Shown one piece after another: positions 41,273 to 59,523 of a DNA stretch of 64,000 nucleotides. This stretch comes from Archegozetes longisetosus (Eukaryota; Arthropoda; Arachnida; Sarcoptiformes; Trhypochthoniidae). Within the stretch, counting starts at the first letter, position 1. Each line of letters opens with the position of its first letter. Under the pieces are notes generated by a model. The model searched no databases. It saw only the letters and a list, made by a program, of their open reading frames with translations, and had not been told where the DNA came from. The translations under genes were made by a program, and so were the position numbers. Location of the stretch: NCBI GenBank assembly GCA_018873245.2, contig JAEMBT020000003.1, forward strand, positions 5,847,843-5,911,842, given 5' to 3'.

Positions 41273-41575
41273 CTGAACAGCGAACTTCACAATTTGTTAA
41301 TTAAGAATTAAATTTATTTAACTTTTAGATGTTAGTGAAGGTTAAGACAAATTAAATATAAAATTACTAAATGCCAAGTACTTAATTCAGTATACAATTA
41401 ATCTGTTTTAGCGTGACTTCAAGTAATTCGCATACTATAAATTCTTACATTATATGTCTTATAATTGTACTTGGCATTTATTAATTTTAAATTTAATTTG
41501 TCTTAACCTTCACTAACATCTAAAAGTTAAATAAATTTAATTCTTAATTAACAAATTGTGAAGTTCGCTGTTTAG
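41273..41575. mobile_element. MITE with ~110-bp terminal inverted repeats
   Basis: The left arm (41273 to about 41383) and right arm (about 41466-41575) are near-perfect inverted copies. Each starts CT(G/A)AACAGCGAACTTCAC at the outer end and runs inward through GATGTTAGTGAAGGTTAAG to AATGCCAAGTAC. TA dinucleotides flank both ends (41271-41272 and 41576-41577), fitting a TA target duplication of the Tc1/mariner type. About 80 bp of loop lie between the arms and there is no coding capacity. High arm identity suggests a fairly recent insertion or gene conversion between arms. Confidence 0.82.
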
Positions 41576-41577
41576 TA

Positions 41578-43298
41578 TTTTTAATTGGAAAACCACTTTT
41601 AACTGCCTATCAGTAATTGACCAGTAAGGTTTATTTGAACATAACTGTACTTTGCTGTATAAATAATTTGATTATAACATACAAATATTGAGTTGAAAAT
41701 GTCAAATGCAATGAACATCATGTCAATATGTGTTGACTCGAACGTAGTTTTACTATTCGTCCTTTCAATCAGCTAACAATGCAATTTTAGGGGCACGAAA
41801 TCTAATTTTTGCCAGTTTTGAAGACCTATCGCAGTTAACAAAGCTTATATTACCAATAAAATGATATCTATTTTCATTTTAACAACTCTACTCATTGCTA
41901 TTCATCTCAACTTTAAAGGCGACGAGATAAGACGACAAAGTTTTATCGAGTGACTCAAACATTTATAGATGTTTTAAAAGGAAGCAAATTCCATTAACTG
42001 CATGTTTATAGTAGACAATTCATTCAATAATTATACTTTTGTCTGCCATACAAGAGTTACCATCTGCCTTGGTCTCTCCAGGACTGTTTCGACTTGGAGC
42101 GAATTAGCCTAAGTTGGAAAAGATTGTTCTTGTCATACTTTGATAAATATATTTGAAGTCAATTTTGGTTATAAAAATTTTTAAATCAGTAAAATTTGAG
42201 CATAATAAATCTCACACTTAATTTTCAAATACTTCTATGTTTTAACTTTTCAATATAAGGGTTTGTTCCGACCTAGCTTCAGAAAGTCTTTATGACTGAA
42301 GGATTTGACGAAATAAATTTTGCTATCTTTCAAATAACACATTCATCCTTTAGAAATTTGATGCTAATTCTCAGGTAAAGACTGTTAAGAGAGGTCTGCA
42401 AATTTGTTGTTCATATCAACTAATAAAGGAATAGAACTAGATCGAAACCTACAGATTTGGTAAAGCTTGCTTTCTCTTCATTTGTTAATTATATGATTTT
42501 AAATGGGTTTCATTAATTTCATTCCACATGACGCAAAGTATTTATAGGAATAGGGTTCACAAATAGGACTTTGCAAATCACAGAGAATTTGTTGTCTGTA
42601 TGTATGCTTACAAAAGAGTTAGTTATAAACTTTCGAAGCAATTAATTAATGGTTAGGCTTTCATCTTATCACTGAATAAGTTTTTGATAGTAATTAAGTA
42701 CTAAGACTGGCATATTTTCAACCCAAAATTATAACTGAAACGACGAGAAAACGAAGCATCCGATTTAAAACATTATTTTGGTTTGAATTGTCAGCTAAAC
42801 TTATTTAGTCGTTAGTATCCTATCTCAACAACAAAGTTTGAATAGAGAGTACAGATTCATTAATAGTTTATATAATTGAATAACATAATTTAATTCATCA
42901 CTTACTACTGTCCATTGACAAAACTATTTAGTAATAAAATAAAATCAGGTATCTTTCAGTATCTGACCAAAGAGCGTGCAATTATTGTATATGTTTCGTT
43001 ATCAATGAATAAGTTCAGTGGACTAATTGTATTGTAGTTAATTGTAGTCGATAGTTGTATAATAAGTCTGAATTTGATTGAAACGAAGGAAACGCATTCA
43101 TCACTTTTTAGTATTATTACTGTATCTCAATAATAGCTGTTAGTTAATGAGCCAAATATTCAATTGAGTTCCGAAACATTATTAATAGATTCTGACTGAA
43201 AAAATCAGGTCAATCATAGGTTATAAATCAAAGTGGTATTCTGAAAAATCAGTTTTTTCATAACCGACATATGTTTGCAGTTTTTAAAAGTTTGATAA
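41578..43298. other. Intergenic, no supported gene
   Basis: About 1.7 kb of AT-rich DNA before the first six-cysteine gene. No exon-like stretch or repeat array was recognised. Confidence 0.45.
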
Positions 43299-44506
43299 AT
43301 GGATGAGAAAGCTGTGCAAAGACAGCTTAATTTGAGGATAACATTAGTTGTACCATTAGTACTAATTTTTGTAGTAATCCTAGACAATTCCTTAGGGCTT
43401 GGTTTGGTTCCGAGACTGGTTACCAGATTTTGCTATAATTCACCGAATCCAACAACTGTTAATGTAAGTTAAACCCATTCTCCAATTACTTAAATTTAGT
43501 TAAATAGTTTCAATCTTTCGTAGAGTCAATGTGTTCTTTGCAATTACTACCTCTTCGATTCGACGGTAATCATAATGTTTTATGATTTTGTTTTTTATTT
43601 TTGAATCTTTGAATATCTGGTTAAGTAGAAACAACTTCTACTAATTACTTTTCTTTTTCAGCTATTAGGTTGCACTGGATCGGTAAGCATTGATGGAATC
43701 GCGATTAATGCAATTTAATTTTTAAATCAACTTTTTCTCTAACATTCAAAAGTCGGCTTTAAACATAAATATAACAGCGGCTCAAGCTTTTTGTGTCATC
43801 TCTCAATGCCTTGGAGTAAGTTTCAAATTTTTTTGTACCGAATTTTATTCATTCACTTACAGTTTGGTTATAAGCCTCTAATGAAAATAATTTGAATCAT
43901 TATTTTAATGTCTATTTGCCTATCTGTCCCTTCGTTCACCGCTCAAGATCTACTGGTCACACAGGCTTAGGAGTTGTATCGTTGGAATCCTGATGACCTG
44001 TAGGCTTGAGTTAAGATGTTTAGGTCACCGAAAAGTGGCTGCTTCGGTTAATTAAAATCTATTTTAAGACCTATAATTTCTTTAAAATAGATAAATGTTT
44101 TGTAGTATAATACATTATAAGGTATCAAAATAGACAGCACGCAATTTGTAGTTTACTCGATAAAATTCTCAAAAGTCCCAAATATAAATGCTATTTGAAT
44201 TTTAAATTTTCATCATAGCAAATACGACAATCTCCTGTATTCCTCGGACGCAAAAAACGAAGCGATGATATCGTGGACACTTTAAATGATGAGAAGGCTT
44301 CTGAAGAAAAAGTTAGCCACAGCAATAACGATATTTTAGATCAAGTCGAAGAGTCAAAACATAAGGAAGTTGATGGCGAGGACAGCGATACACAGCTGGT
44401 CTTCAAGTATAATTCTAACGAGCATTTCATAGTTGCTAAAGAAGTTGAAGCACTGATTATCGATTTACCGGAAACTATGGACGAAGCAGTATTTGCAGCC
44501 GCGTAG
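43299..44506 (+). CDS. Secreted six-cysteine precursor, copy A
   Basis: Five exons, 43299-43463, 43524-43565, 43662-43682, 43753-43815 and 44219-44506, give 192 residues in frame. I do not recognise the family. A hydrophobic segment at residues 14-28 (ITLVVPLVLIFVVIL) acts as a signal peptide or anchor. The Cys module (about 43-97) spaces C-x12-C-x2-C-x11-C-x16-C-x4-C, exactly as in the neighbouring copy B. Shared text includes SQCVxCN, CT, NxT (a glycosylation sequon) and AFC. It is followed by SPVFLGRKKRSDD, a convertase site with a Gly that could give a C-terminal amide. The tail is acidic (Glu/Asp/Lys-rich) and hydrophilic. All internal introns are phase 0, and one exon is only 21 nt. A secreted signalling peptide is inferred. 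Confidence 0.82.
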
Positions 44507-45824
44507 ATATGCTCTCAATTTCTTTCTCATTCTTAACTTATAAGCAAACTTCAAGTATTCTTCAATGGGACATATAAGCAGATATTAGTTATGTCTACAG
44601 TTAAGGACATTAAAATGACGCACAGCTACTAGAAAGCATCGTTGTCATTTGATGCTACTTGCGATGCGCATCAATCTCATCTAAATTTTTAATTATGACC
44701 CTGTTTTTTTGTTTTTGAACGATTAAGGATTGAATCTGAATTGTTTTAGGGGCATAGAAGTGTCCGCGTAACAACACATCATTTCTCGTTGCTTTGCATC
44801 ATTTTAAATTCATTGAGTATACTATAAATTTACGATTTAAAAAACCGATTTTTTCATACAATAGGTTTTTGTGTTATGTATTTAATCTTTTATATTTGAG
44901 TTCATAAATATAATAATTAAAGTCAAATACAATGGGATAATTGTCAAGGATTTAATTTAAAAACTCAGTGGCTAATAGTATGATTTGTCAACTTTAAAAG
45001 TTGGACTTCAGTAATTTGAATTAAAGTTGTTTCTTTATGATAGAACAGCTTGAAACTTAAGTTCAAATAAATATGCTTGACCAACTTTCAAAAAGAGTAG
45101 AATCACGTAAAAATATTATCTCAAGTTTTAAGGTCTGTAAGTTGCCCTTTTAGCATTCTTCAATCTTAAGTAACTTCTAATCTAGATTCATTGCATCCTA
45201 TCTCTTATCGGAATTTCTTTCAAATCAATCGATACTTTCCGCTCAAAGTAATACTCAATTTATCTGAAAGATTCTATAAGTTATGTCCATATCTTCTGGA
45301 TTCATAGTTATTAATATATCGTAAGGGTTTTTCTCTTGGTTTTCGGTATATATTTTGGCATTAAAGTAAAATCTGTGCGCTTAAACGGTTCCAAAAGATA
45401 TAATAAAAAAACACGGCTTAATTGTTATTCACATTGAAAAGTACTTAACTGCATATTGAAGTGAGGCAGAATTTAGAGTATATGAATTGTACAAAACATG
45501 CCTTACATGAGTGCAATTGACAAAGCCATAGTCATATTAGCTCTATTATATTGTGTTCTAACGGAACATATATTTGCATTAGATATGATATTTCATGTTC
45601 TTTCTAGCATGAATTTAAAACTAATGTCTTTTTATTTATCAATACAAAGACCACTAATTTTCTAGTTCTTTCTCTAACTTTGAGTTAACTCTTTTATTAT
45701 GACAAGAGTGCGTAAAACTATTGTGTTTCGATCAGAAGTATGTATGGACTTATTTGACCTGATACTTCAATTTGAGTTCCTCTTTCGTGAACTAAACCTT
45801 CAAAACTAAGTTAACTTTTCAGAA
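44507..45824. other. Spacer between the two six-cysteine genes
   Basis: 1.3 kb of AT-rich DNA with no further Cys-module exon visible on the plus strand. It should hold the copy A 3' UTR and the copy B promoter. Confidence 0.45.
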
Positions 45825-47301
45825 ATGAAAACTTCTAATCTTATTTCGTATACTTTATTGATCATCATTTGTATTTCTCGGACTATATCGTTACCAGTCG
45901 TAAGTAATTTCATGTACTGATAGGCAATTTTTTAACTAATTTGATTTCATCTCAGACAAGAATGAGAATATGTGTTCAATCGAGCGACCCGTCACGTCTT
46001 CAAAGTCAATGCGTTTTTTGTAATAATCGGATGTTTTCACCGACTGTCAGGCAATGCACCTCATATGTAAGCTAGAATCAGTTCTTAAATTCTTATTTGA
46101 CAATCCAGCTAATATTCAATGCAGACATATCTTCCTGCGAATTTAACTGTTGACGAAGCCTTTTGTATGGTTAGAAATTGCAGACGAGTAAGTGATCAAA
46201 CTCCTGACCGTTTAACACGTTGAAAACAGATGGTAAACTTTCTTGAGGAAAATTGTCATAAAGACAAGTGTCCTAGAGCAAACTTTCCTAAAAGTTGTTT
46301 TTGTTCCTCTATTAGACATTTTACGTCAAAAAATATCCCTGTTCCATCATGTTGTTGATCATAAATAGTTTAATTTTCTTAAATCAGAAAAACTTTAATA
46401 TTATTTTGACATTCTACAAATGAAAGGATATAAAATTCATTGATATATTTCAAACAAGCATTACTGATTTTAATAGTTTTGTATGATTCAAGAAAATTGA
46501 ACATATATACAATCAACTGAACCATAGAATAGAGATATTTGTTGAATCAATCAAGTTAACAAGGTTTAGGACAATAACTTTAAGACAATTTTCTTTAGGA
46601 TAGTTTTCTTCAGTACAATTTCCTTAAGAGAGTTTACCAGATCCTAAACAGCTTATTCTAATTTGAAACGGACGATTAGCATTACTAAACTCAGATTGAA
46701 CTCATTTTAGCAAATGCCTGGTATGAGACCCGAACCATTCTATGGAACTAATGTTCAATCATCAGTCGATACAGTCAATAATGTTAATTCAAATGATGAC
46801 GACTACAATGATTCAGAGGCTCTGTACGCAGAGACACCATCGAATGGTCCTACTAAGCGACGACCACCGGCACCGTTCACTGTTGGCAAACCTCAAAGAC
46901 CTCTAAGTAAGAATAAAGGATTTTAATCACATTTTTATTTAGTTAAAACACTAGGTTTCTGTTACGTTTTTAAGGAAAAACTTCATTAAAATGTTAGTAT
47001 AACTTTTGTAGAGCTAGAGAAATGAATGCACATAATTTATAAAGTAACTCGCAATAACTATAATATTAGTGGTATAGGCAAATGATGAAAATAGTGGATA
47101 TAACTAATTGTATTCGAATGTTTGTTATACTGAGGAGTGAATAACTAACATTATTTTGTTGAATCTATAGTGCGACCGTTTTTATTTGGTAAACGCAGCG
47201 TCCAAGACACTTATGGCCACAAATTAACAAAATCACACGATGCAGTTCTACCCCCAACTATTACTTATTTCGCGAGATCATCGCCTGAAAAAGCAATCTA
47301 A
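45825..47301 (+). CDS. Secreted six-cysteine precursor, copy B
   Basis: Five exons, 45825-45899, 45956-46066, 46125-46187, 46711-46906 and 47171-47301, give 191 residues, one fewer than copy A. A clean signal peptide (LISYTLLIIICISRTISLP) is followed by the Cys module, with the same C-x12-C-x2-C-x11-C-x16-C-x4-C spacing as copy A and an N-L-T sequon at the same position as A's N-I-T. The module is followed by an acidic Asn/Asp stretch, then PTKRRPPAP and RPFLFGKRSV. Dibasic cleavage at KRR and GKR would release a ~20-residue peptide with a Phe-amide end (-RPFLF-NH2). Two exon boundaries are shared with copy A in position and phase, so the genes are tandem duplicates. A secreted hormone-like role is inferred. 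Confidence 0.85.
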
Positions 47302-48951
47302 TGCTTAAACTAATCTAAACTTGATCTTAAATTGAATCAACAAAATTATTTGACCAATAGATTAGTAATGAGTTCAATTGATTTATGTAAGGATAAAGTT
47401 TTATTATTTATTCGCAAATATTCGTCCTTTGGTTGAAAGAAAAATACAATAAATTCTCTGAATCAGTTCAAGTTTACGGAATAAACGAGTGGAAATTTGT
47501 TTTGTGTTGGTATTTCCAAACTTAAGTTTTGAATATTTGTTCTCTAAAAGTGAACCAAATTAGTAATTTAGTATTTTACGTATTTAAATTTCCACTTTTT
47601 ATCTAAAGTATTTCCATTTAGTTATTCACTATCGATATTGAAAAGTTGTTATCACTAAATTTGTTTATGCAATGTATGAATTAATTTATGCAAAAATCAA
47701 GGTTTCATAGTTTAGTGAATGTTTTATTTTGTTATAACTACTCATGTTTATAGCAGTTTCAGTTTGATGTGATGCATAACAAAGAAATTCTATTGCAAAC
47801 TTTAAAGTATTTCAACAGAAAACCAGTTTTTCAAACCAGAAAATCAATTTCAATTTTAACTTTGATTTTGACAGACAATTTTTTTCAGGCTATACTTATT
47901 TTAAGTGATTTTGATTGTAACTCTCACTTTATCTGTATTTGTCAATATTTTGATGACATACTACTGTACGAGCTAAACATGTTTAAATCCATTCTAGTAC
48001 AATTGTTTCAAATTAATCCCACAAACAAAGATATTTTACTTTTATATCTCTTGATACTTGGCTGATAATTGTGAGACAAAAATTAAATGCAGTTTCCTGT
48101 CTGCACAATGCGTAAAGTTTATTGTGAGACAAATGAATTGCTTTCATTCAAATTTGAAAGTTTGCAAACTTAATTATTTTATTGGATCAGATGAACAACG
48201 TCAAATAAAACATGTCCATATCATATATAATTTAGGGGTTGTGCCCAACCTCACCAAGAATCTGATGATTAGCCCTAATAATACTGATGAGAAATATGTT
48301 GAATGCCTTCACAGTCTTATGATAGGGCAAAGGGATCATTGGCCAAACGAAAGCAAAACTTTTATCTCACTTTTGACTTTCCAGATAACTTAAGTTTCAA
48401 AACACATACTAAATTCAGGAAAGTACAGTCTATATCACTTGTAAATTACGCTTTGGTTAAGTTCGGTTATATAAGGAATTCACCTTAGACTTCCTCAACT
48501 GAGTGTTGTATGAACAATCAGTGCACAGCAAACTGTTCGCGATAATTGGATATAGACTACATCCGAGTTGACTATGATCATAATTGACCATAAACTTTTT
48601 TGAATTGAATTTGTAAGAGCAACCGGTAGGATCAGACCGTATACAATAAGCGGATGTTGAGTATGTAGGAGTTACGTATAACAAAAATAGACTGTATTAG
48701 TGAAGGCGTGTACTGTTTTTGGGGAAACCGATGAGAAGGCTTGGAGTACTGAATCGATACTAGGAGTGATGGGATGCGATAGTTGTGCCATCAGTTGTCC
48801 CACAGCTTACATTCAATAGAAATATAGCTATAATATGGCGGTTATCAGTCTATTATAGCATTTGATCATTACTTTTGTGCCTAAAATGTGATCATTAAAG
48901 GGTCGATCAGTTTGTGTTTGGGTTTTGTCTAATTCTGAGTGACGAATAGAA
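47302..48951. other. Intergenic, with two adjoining open frames
   Basis: Plus-strand open frames at 47769-48065 (98 codons) and 48058-48393 (111 codons) overlap slightly in different frames. Both have mixed composition, but no family motif and no clear splice signals. They may be chance in AT-rich DNA or a decayed gene. No other feature was recognised before the DOT1L start. Confidence 0.35.
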
Positions 48952-55005
<6,054 letters not shown>

Positions 55006-57604
55006 TTATTTTCAACTCTTTTCCTTTTAGCTTAATTCTGATTGTTTTTATCTCGAAAAATAGCTCAACGATACTGTCATTGACTGTAAAAATAGCCATT
55101 AGAAGCACTAATTGATCATAAATTGATGAGTAGTCGAAATGTTATTCTACCTCAAAATGAAAGTTCGGAGCAGTTTCAGGAATACTTGTGTATATTTTTG
55201 ATCGCTTAACAGCTGATCATAGTTTGAGTTGTTATTTCATTTATTATGACATGTATTAAGCAAAAGCACTGCCAATTCGTTGATAATTATTATTATTAAC
55301 ATAACTTATTGTGAATGTTTATTAATCATATAATTAGTAGTGATCGAAATATTTGGTGATGTTATTCTATTGTCTATATAAAAGGATTTATGGTTCTATT
55401 TATGAGATTTCGATTGTTATGCTATAGTTGTGCTGTCAAAGTACAAACTAATTATCTGTAATAGTATAGTATGATATCAATGATGAATCACTACTTCTGT
55501 AGTTTTGCATCATTCTCATTACTTTTGACTAAATGGGAACCTTTTACTTGAATTATAACTTCTCTTTTATAGTTTACTTTATGTTGCTAATCAGACATTT
55601 TAGTGTCTATTTTCAAGTTCAGTTTTTAGACTACCCAATGCATACATGAAGAGCGAGTCATAATTTAAACAATAGGAGTCTTATGATCTCTATATTCTGA
55701 AGTTACGAAACTGCCACTTCCCTGTAATGGCATAAATTGCGAATCTTATTAAATATGATTAAACGCTTGTCCCACACTTCCTTTGTCTTTGTCGTGCAGC
55801 TCTATCACTTTCATTCGTTCCTGCTTAACCAGCGGCTATTTTCTCATTGATATGTCCCATATTTAGTAATTTTCTTTTTACGTCTTGTCTTTCTTTTTTT
55901 TGAGTAAAATTTTTCACTCAAAGTACAAGCTATTATGCTATTAGCACTTAATTTATTATTTCGGATAAAGATTTCATTATAGGAACAATTTGAAACAGTT
56001 TAAGCACATAATCATTATCGAATTATTAATATATTTTCTCATGTGTCTCATCGATCGCAAAATCATTCATAATCTAGATTTGCACTAACTATAATTTATT
56101 ATATATTTTTCTTTTTAGATAGTTTGATAACTTCAAGTCTAAGTCGAGAAAACTGCCTTCAATCAAATCAATTTTTAGAATGATAGAAATCATAAAGTTC
56201 AAAGATTGAGTCTATAATAGAGTCAGTGATAGAATAGAGTCAGAGAATCTTTTCAAATCTCACATCAGATCATTTTATATACAATAATTGCAAACCTAGC
56301 ACTTTAATCAATTTTGATTTAATCCTTTATATTCGAATTAATTTATTAATCAAATAGTATTTATTAGTTGACAAATTTGTCAGTTTAGATGTTTTGAGTA
56401 GTTTTAAAATCTTAGTTAAGCTGGTGTTAAGATTGAGATAATATAAGAATGAAATAATAGCCGCTTTATAACCGATGGTTAAGTTGGAAACAACGAATGC
56501 TAATGACTGCCATTGATGCGAAACATTATTACTTGTAAATTCTCAATAAGTTTCAAACACTGCCAATCAACAGCTCATTAATATACTGTACAGTATAAAA
56601 GTAATTGTTAAATCTGTTCGATCCAATTGTATTTTATGTTTATGTATATGTCGAATAATTTATTGAATTTTTATCTATTACTTTACTCTACTATAAATTA
56701 TGAAAATAAAACTATAAGTAATAATCATGTTTTCTGTTTAATTATAACTCCAATTTGTTTGAATGGTTATAGCAGATGAATTCAAATTACTATTGAGTGT
56801 TGTGCTCATCTATGATTCAGTGATTCGGTCATGTATAGTTGTTCTTTGTAAAATTTGCTTAATAGTTGCTTTCATTTACTTCTCAGTTCAAGCTTATGCT
56901 AGTTGTAAATTCATTTCAATGGCTCATCAAGGTAAGTAAACTCCTCAAATTGAAAATTAGCGCCAAATTATTATTTCAATTGAATAGCTTTTCATTTCAG
57001 TTTTGTTTGTAAATAGAGATACTATATGATTTGCATTTAAGACGTTCTCTTACCTATGAAACCGTTGTAGACAACGTCATTTATATTTGAAAACATAGTG
57101 TCTAAGGAGGAACCAAATTGAGTTAAGGTTTCATCAGTTTTGATTTTCGATCAGTAACGGATAGGTTGCGTATTCATGTTTGACAGAACTATTGTTACTT
57201 ACGATCCACTAATAAATGTTTACATTTTATAGTTTTAATAAATTGTTAGTTATAGTTTAAATTAATATAATTTAATGACTGACTTACTTTTGTTTTGGTT
57301 ATTAATAATATTGGTCTCAAACTTACTTTTAATAATTGTTTTTTGGAATATTTACGGCTCAAGAATTCAAATATTGATTGCGAGAAAAGACGAAAAACAA
57401 CAAATTTTAGGTATTTTTCGATATTTGTAATGACAATAATTGCAATAATTGTCTTCATTCTTATGTTTTAATCTTAATTTCAAATTAAGATCAATTACGT
57501 CGCGAAGCGTTCGAACTAAAGTTACCGAAAGAACATTCGCCAAGAATTTAATCATCAATTAGTTTGCAATAATTCTGGAAATAGTTGTTTTAAAAGTCAA
57601 TTAA
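55006..57604. other. DOT1L 3' flank
   Basis: Very AT-rich. A likely DOT1L 3' UTR runs rightward, and an AATAAA-type signal lies near 56703. Minus open frames at 57246-57558 have no motif. No gene is supported. Confidence 0.45.
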
Positions 57605-59117
57605 ATGGCGGACGCTATCAAAGATTTCTTTAAGAAGAAGAAATTAGACGCAAAGTTCAAAATGGCTGGAACTGGACATCGATTGTCGGATAACAAAACT
57701 ACTACTACTACAAAAAGTCCAACAGTTGGCACTTCTTCGCAATCGACTCCAATGACAGCCAATAGTTCGGTTCAAAAAGCAGGTGAAGCAGCCATCGATC
57801 GAATCCAAAGACAACAACAATCGACTCATAATAAAACCAATACTTTGGAAAATATTCTTCAAGAAGAACGGAAGAAAATTACTGAAGAATATAAATTGAA
57901 AGAAGAAGTTGAGGTAATTGTGAAAAGTTTGAGTTTAAATACAAAAGCATTAGAAGAGTTAGTGAAGATCAAGTTGACTTTTGTAAATAGTGTTAACAAT
58001 ATTTGATATTTAATATGAGTTGACCTTAATTTGAATTGACGTGTGATTTGCAATAATGTTGTTAACGGTTCGAATCAAGTGTCAGGAACTTAGCTCTAAA
58101 TAAAATGTTTTATTAAGATATTTCATTAATCATTCAACTAATATCAAAAATAAATGTTTTCTCTTCTTTTTTCAATCAATTAAGTCAATGGCAAAGGAAG
58201 AGATCAAACAAGATAAACGTTACGAAGAATTTGAGTCAAAACAATTGTTTAGTTGTCCGGTTATAGGATTGAACGAATCGAAACCTATTGGTCAATTGAT
58301 GGAGCAAATCAATGATTACATTCAAACCAATTTTGCTGAAGACTTGACTCTGATGTCTGTGATGACTATAATAAATTGTAATTTTAGTATTGCTGATGAT
58401 TGCAAACAGAGGATAGATCAATGCATTTCAACACTTGACAAAATAGTGACCAACTTAGCAAACAGTACTCCTGAAGATAGAGATAAGTTCAAAAAAATAC
58501 GAAAAGTTAAAATCGAGAAACGAGTTTTAGAACTGAAGGGGGGACTTGAGTTTCTAATCTCTATTGGGTTTGAAGAGGACTCCGACGGAGAATGGCTCGT
58601 GTATAAAGAAGATGAAGATGAACAGCAAATTAGCGATAAAATGAATTATTATAAAGATGTCCTTAATAATGCCCAACAGTTCCCTCTAATTTTAGATCGA
58701 CAGCATCTTGTAGTCGACACTGCTTCATCACAACCTAACCAAAACTTGAACGATGACTTCTTCAGATTATCAGCTGATGAGTTGTCTCTTCAAATGAAAC
58801 ATTTGACTGCAAAGAGAGAGCTCGAAGAGACTCTCAGAACGAAAGCAATGAGAGAACAGAAACAGAAGAAATCGAACTGTAAATTTACGAGACTTAGGTT
58901 TAAATTTGCGACTGGTGTTCAAATGGATGCTACATTTGGCTCTCGTGAGACCTTAAGTGATGTCAGAAGCTGGTTATTACAACATTTGGATTCGTCGAAC
59001 GATTTCAATTTGAAATGCGGTTCAGACGTATTGGGTGACGAACATGTTTCTAAAACCTTATATGATCTAAATCTAGTCCCAACTGCTGCTCTTCTTGTTA
59101 TATCTAAAGAACACTGA
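57605..59117 (+). CDS. UBXN6: UBX domain protein 6 (p97/VCP cofactor)
   Basis: Two exons, 57605-57913 and 58185-59117, give 413 residues. UBXN6 binds the AAA ATPase p97/VCP and steers it to endolysosomal and ER-linked tasks. The N-terminus MADAIKDFFKKKKLDAKFKMAGTGHRL corresponds to the UBXN6 start with its VCP-interacting helix. The central part (about 145-260) has the PUB domain (FSCPVIGLN-like entry, ALEFLISIGF region), then FFRLSADELSLQMKHLTAKR. The C-terminal UBX domain (about 330-413) reads FTRLRFKFATGVQMDATFGSRE and ends NLVPTAALLVISKEH. The protein stops soon after the UBX fold, so it is slightly shorter than vertebrate UBXN6. Confidence 0.9.
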
Positions 59118-59523
59118 AATTATTTTTACTTCCAAATTCTGTTTCCTATAACTTTATTACGAATATTACTTTAAATAGTTTTAAAGATTTCAAAACAGTT
59201 ATATTTCTCTAAAACATGTACTAAGATTATTAAACAATTTTAAATTAACCTACTTGCAATCTATTTGAATTCTGGTATAGTTTTCATTTCAATGTTAATT
59301 ATAATGAGATTTGAGTCAGTTTTGAAAATATGTATTCTTCCATTTTATTAGTCTTTGATATACGTTATCGACGAATTTGTGGTTGATTGTCATTTATATG
59401 AATTTAAACAATGTTTTATTAATTCATATCAGTACTTAGTAAAAATTTGAAATAACTACAAGTTAAAAAATAAAACCTTTTTTAGAAAAATCTGTAAAGC
59501 CTTATAAAGATCTAATTAAATAA
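59118..59523. other. Convergent 3' spacer
   Basis: About 400 bp between the UBXN6 and Porcupine stops, which face each other. It holds both 3' ends; no gene. Confidence 0.6.

Noticed and set aside
57246-57558. Minus-strand open frames upstream of UBXN6
   Set aside because: Low-complexity Ile/Lys composition, overlapping frames and no family motif.
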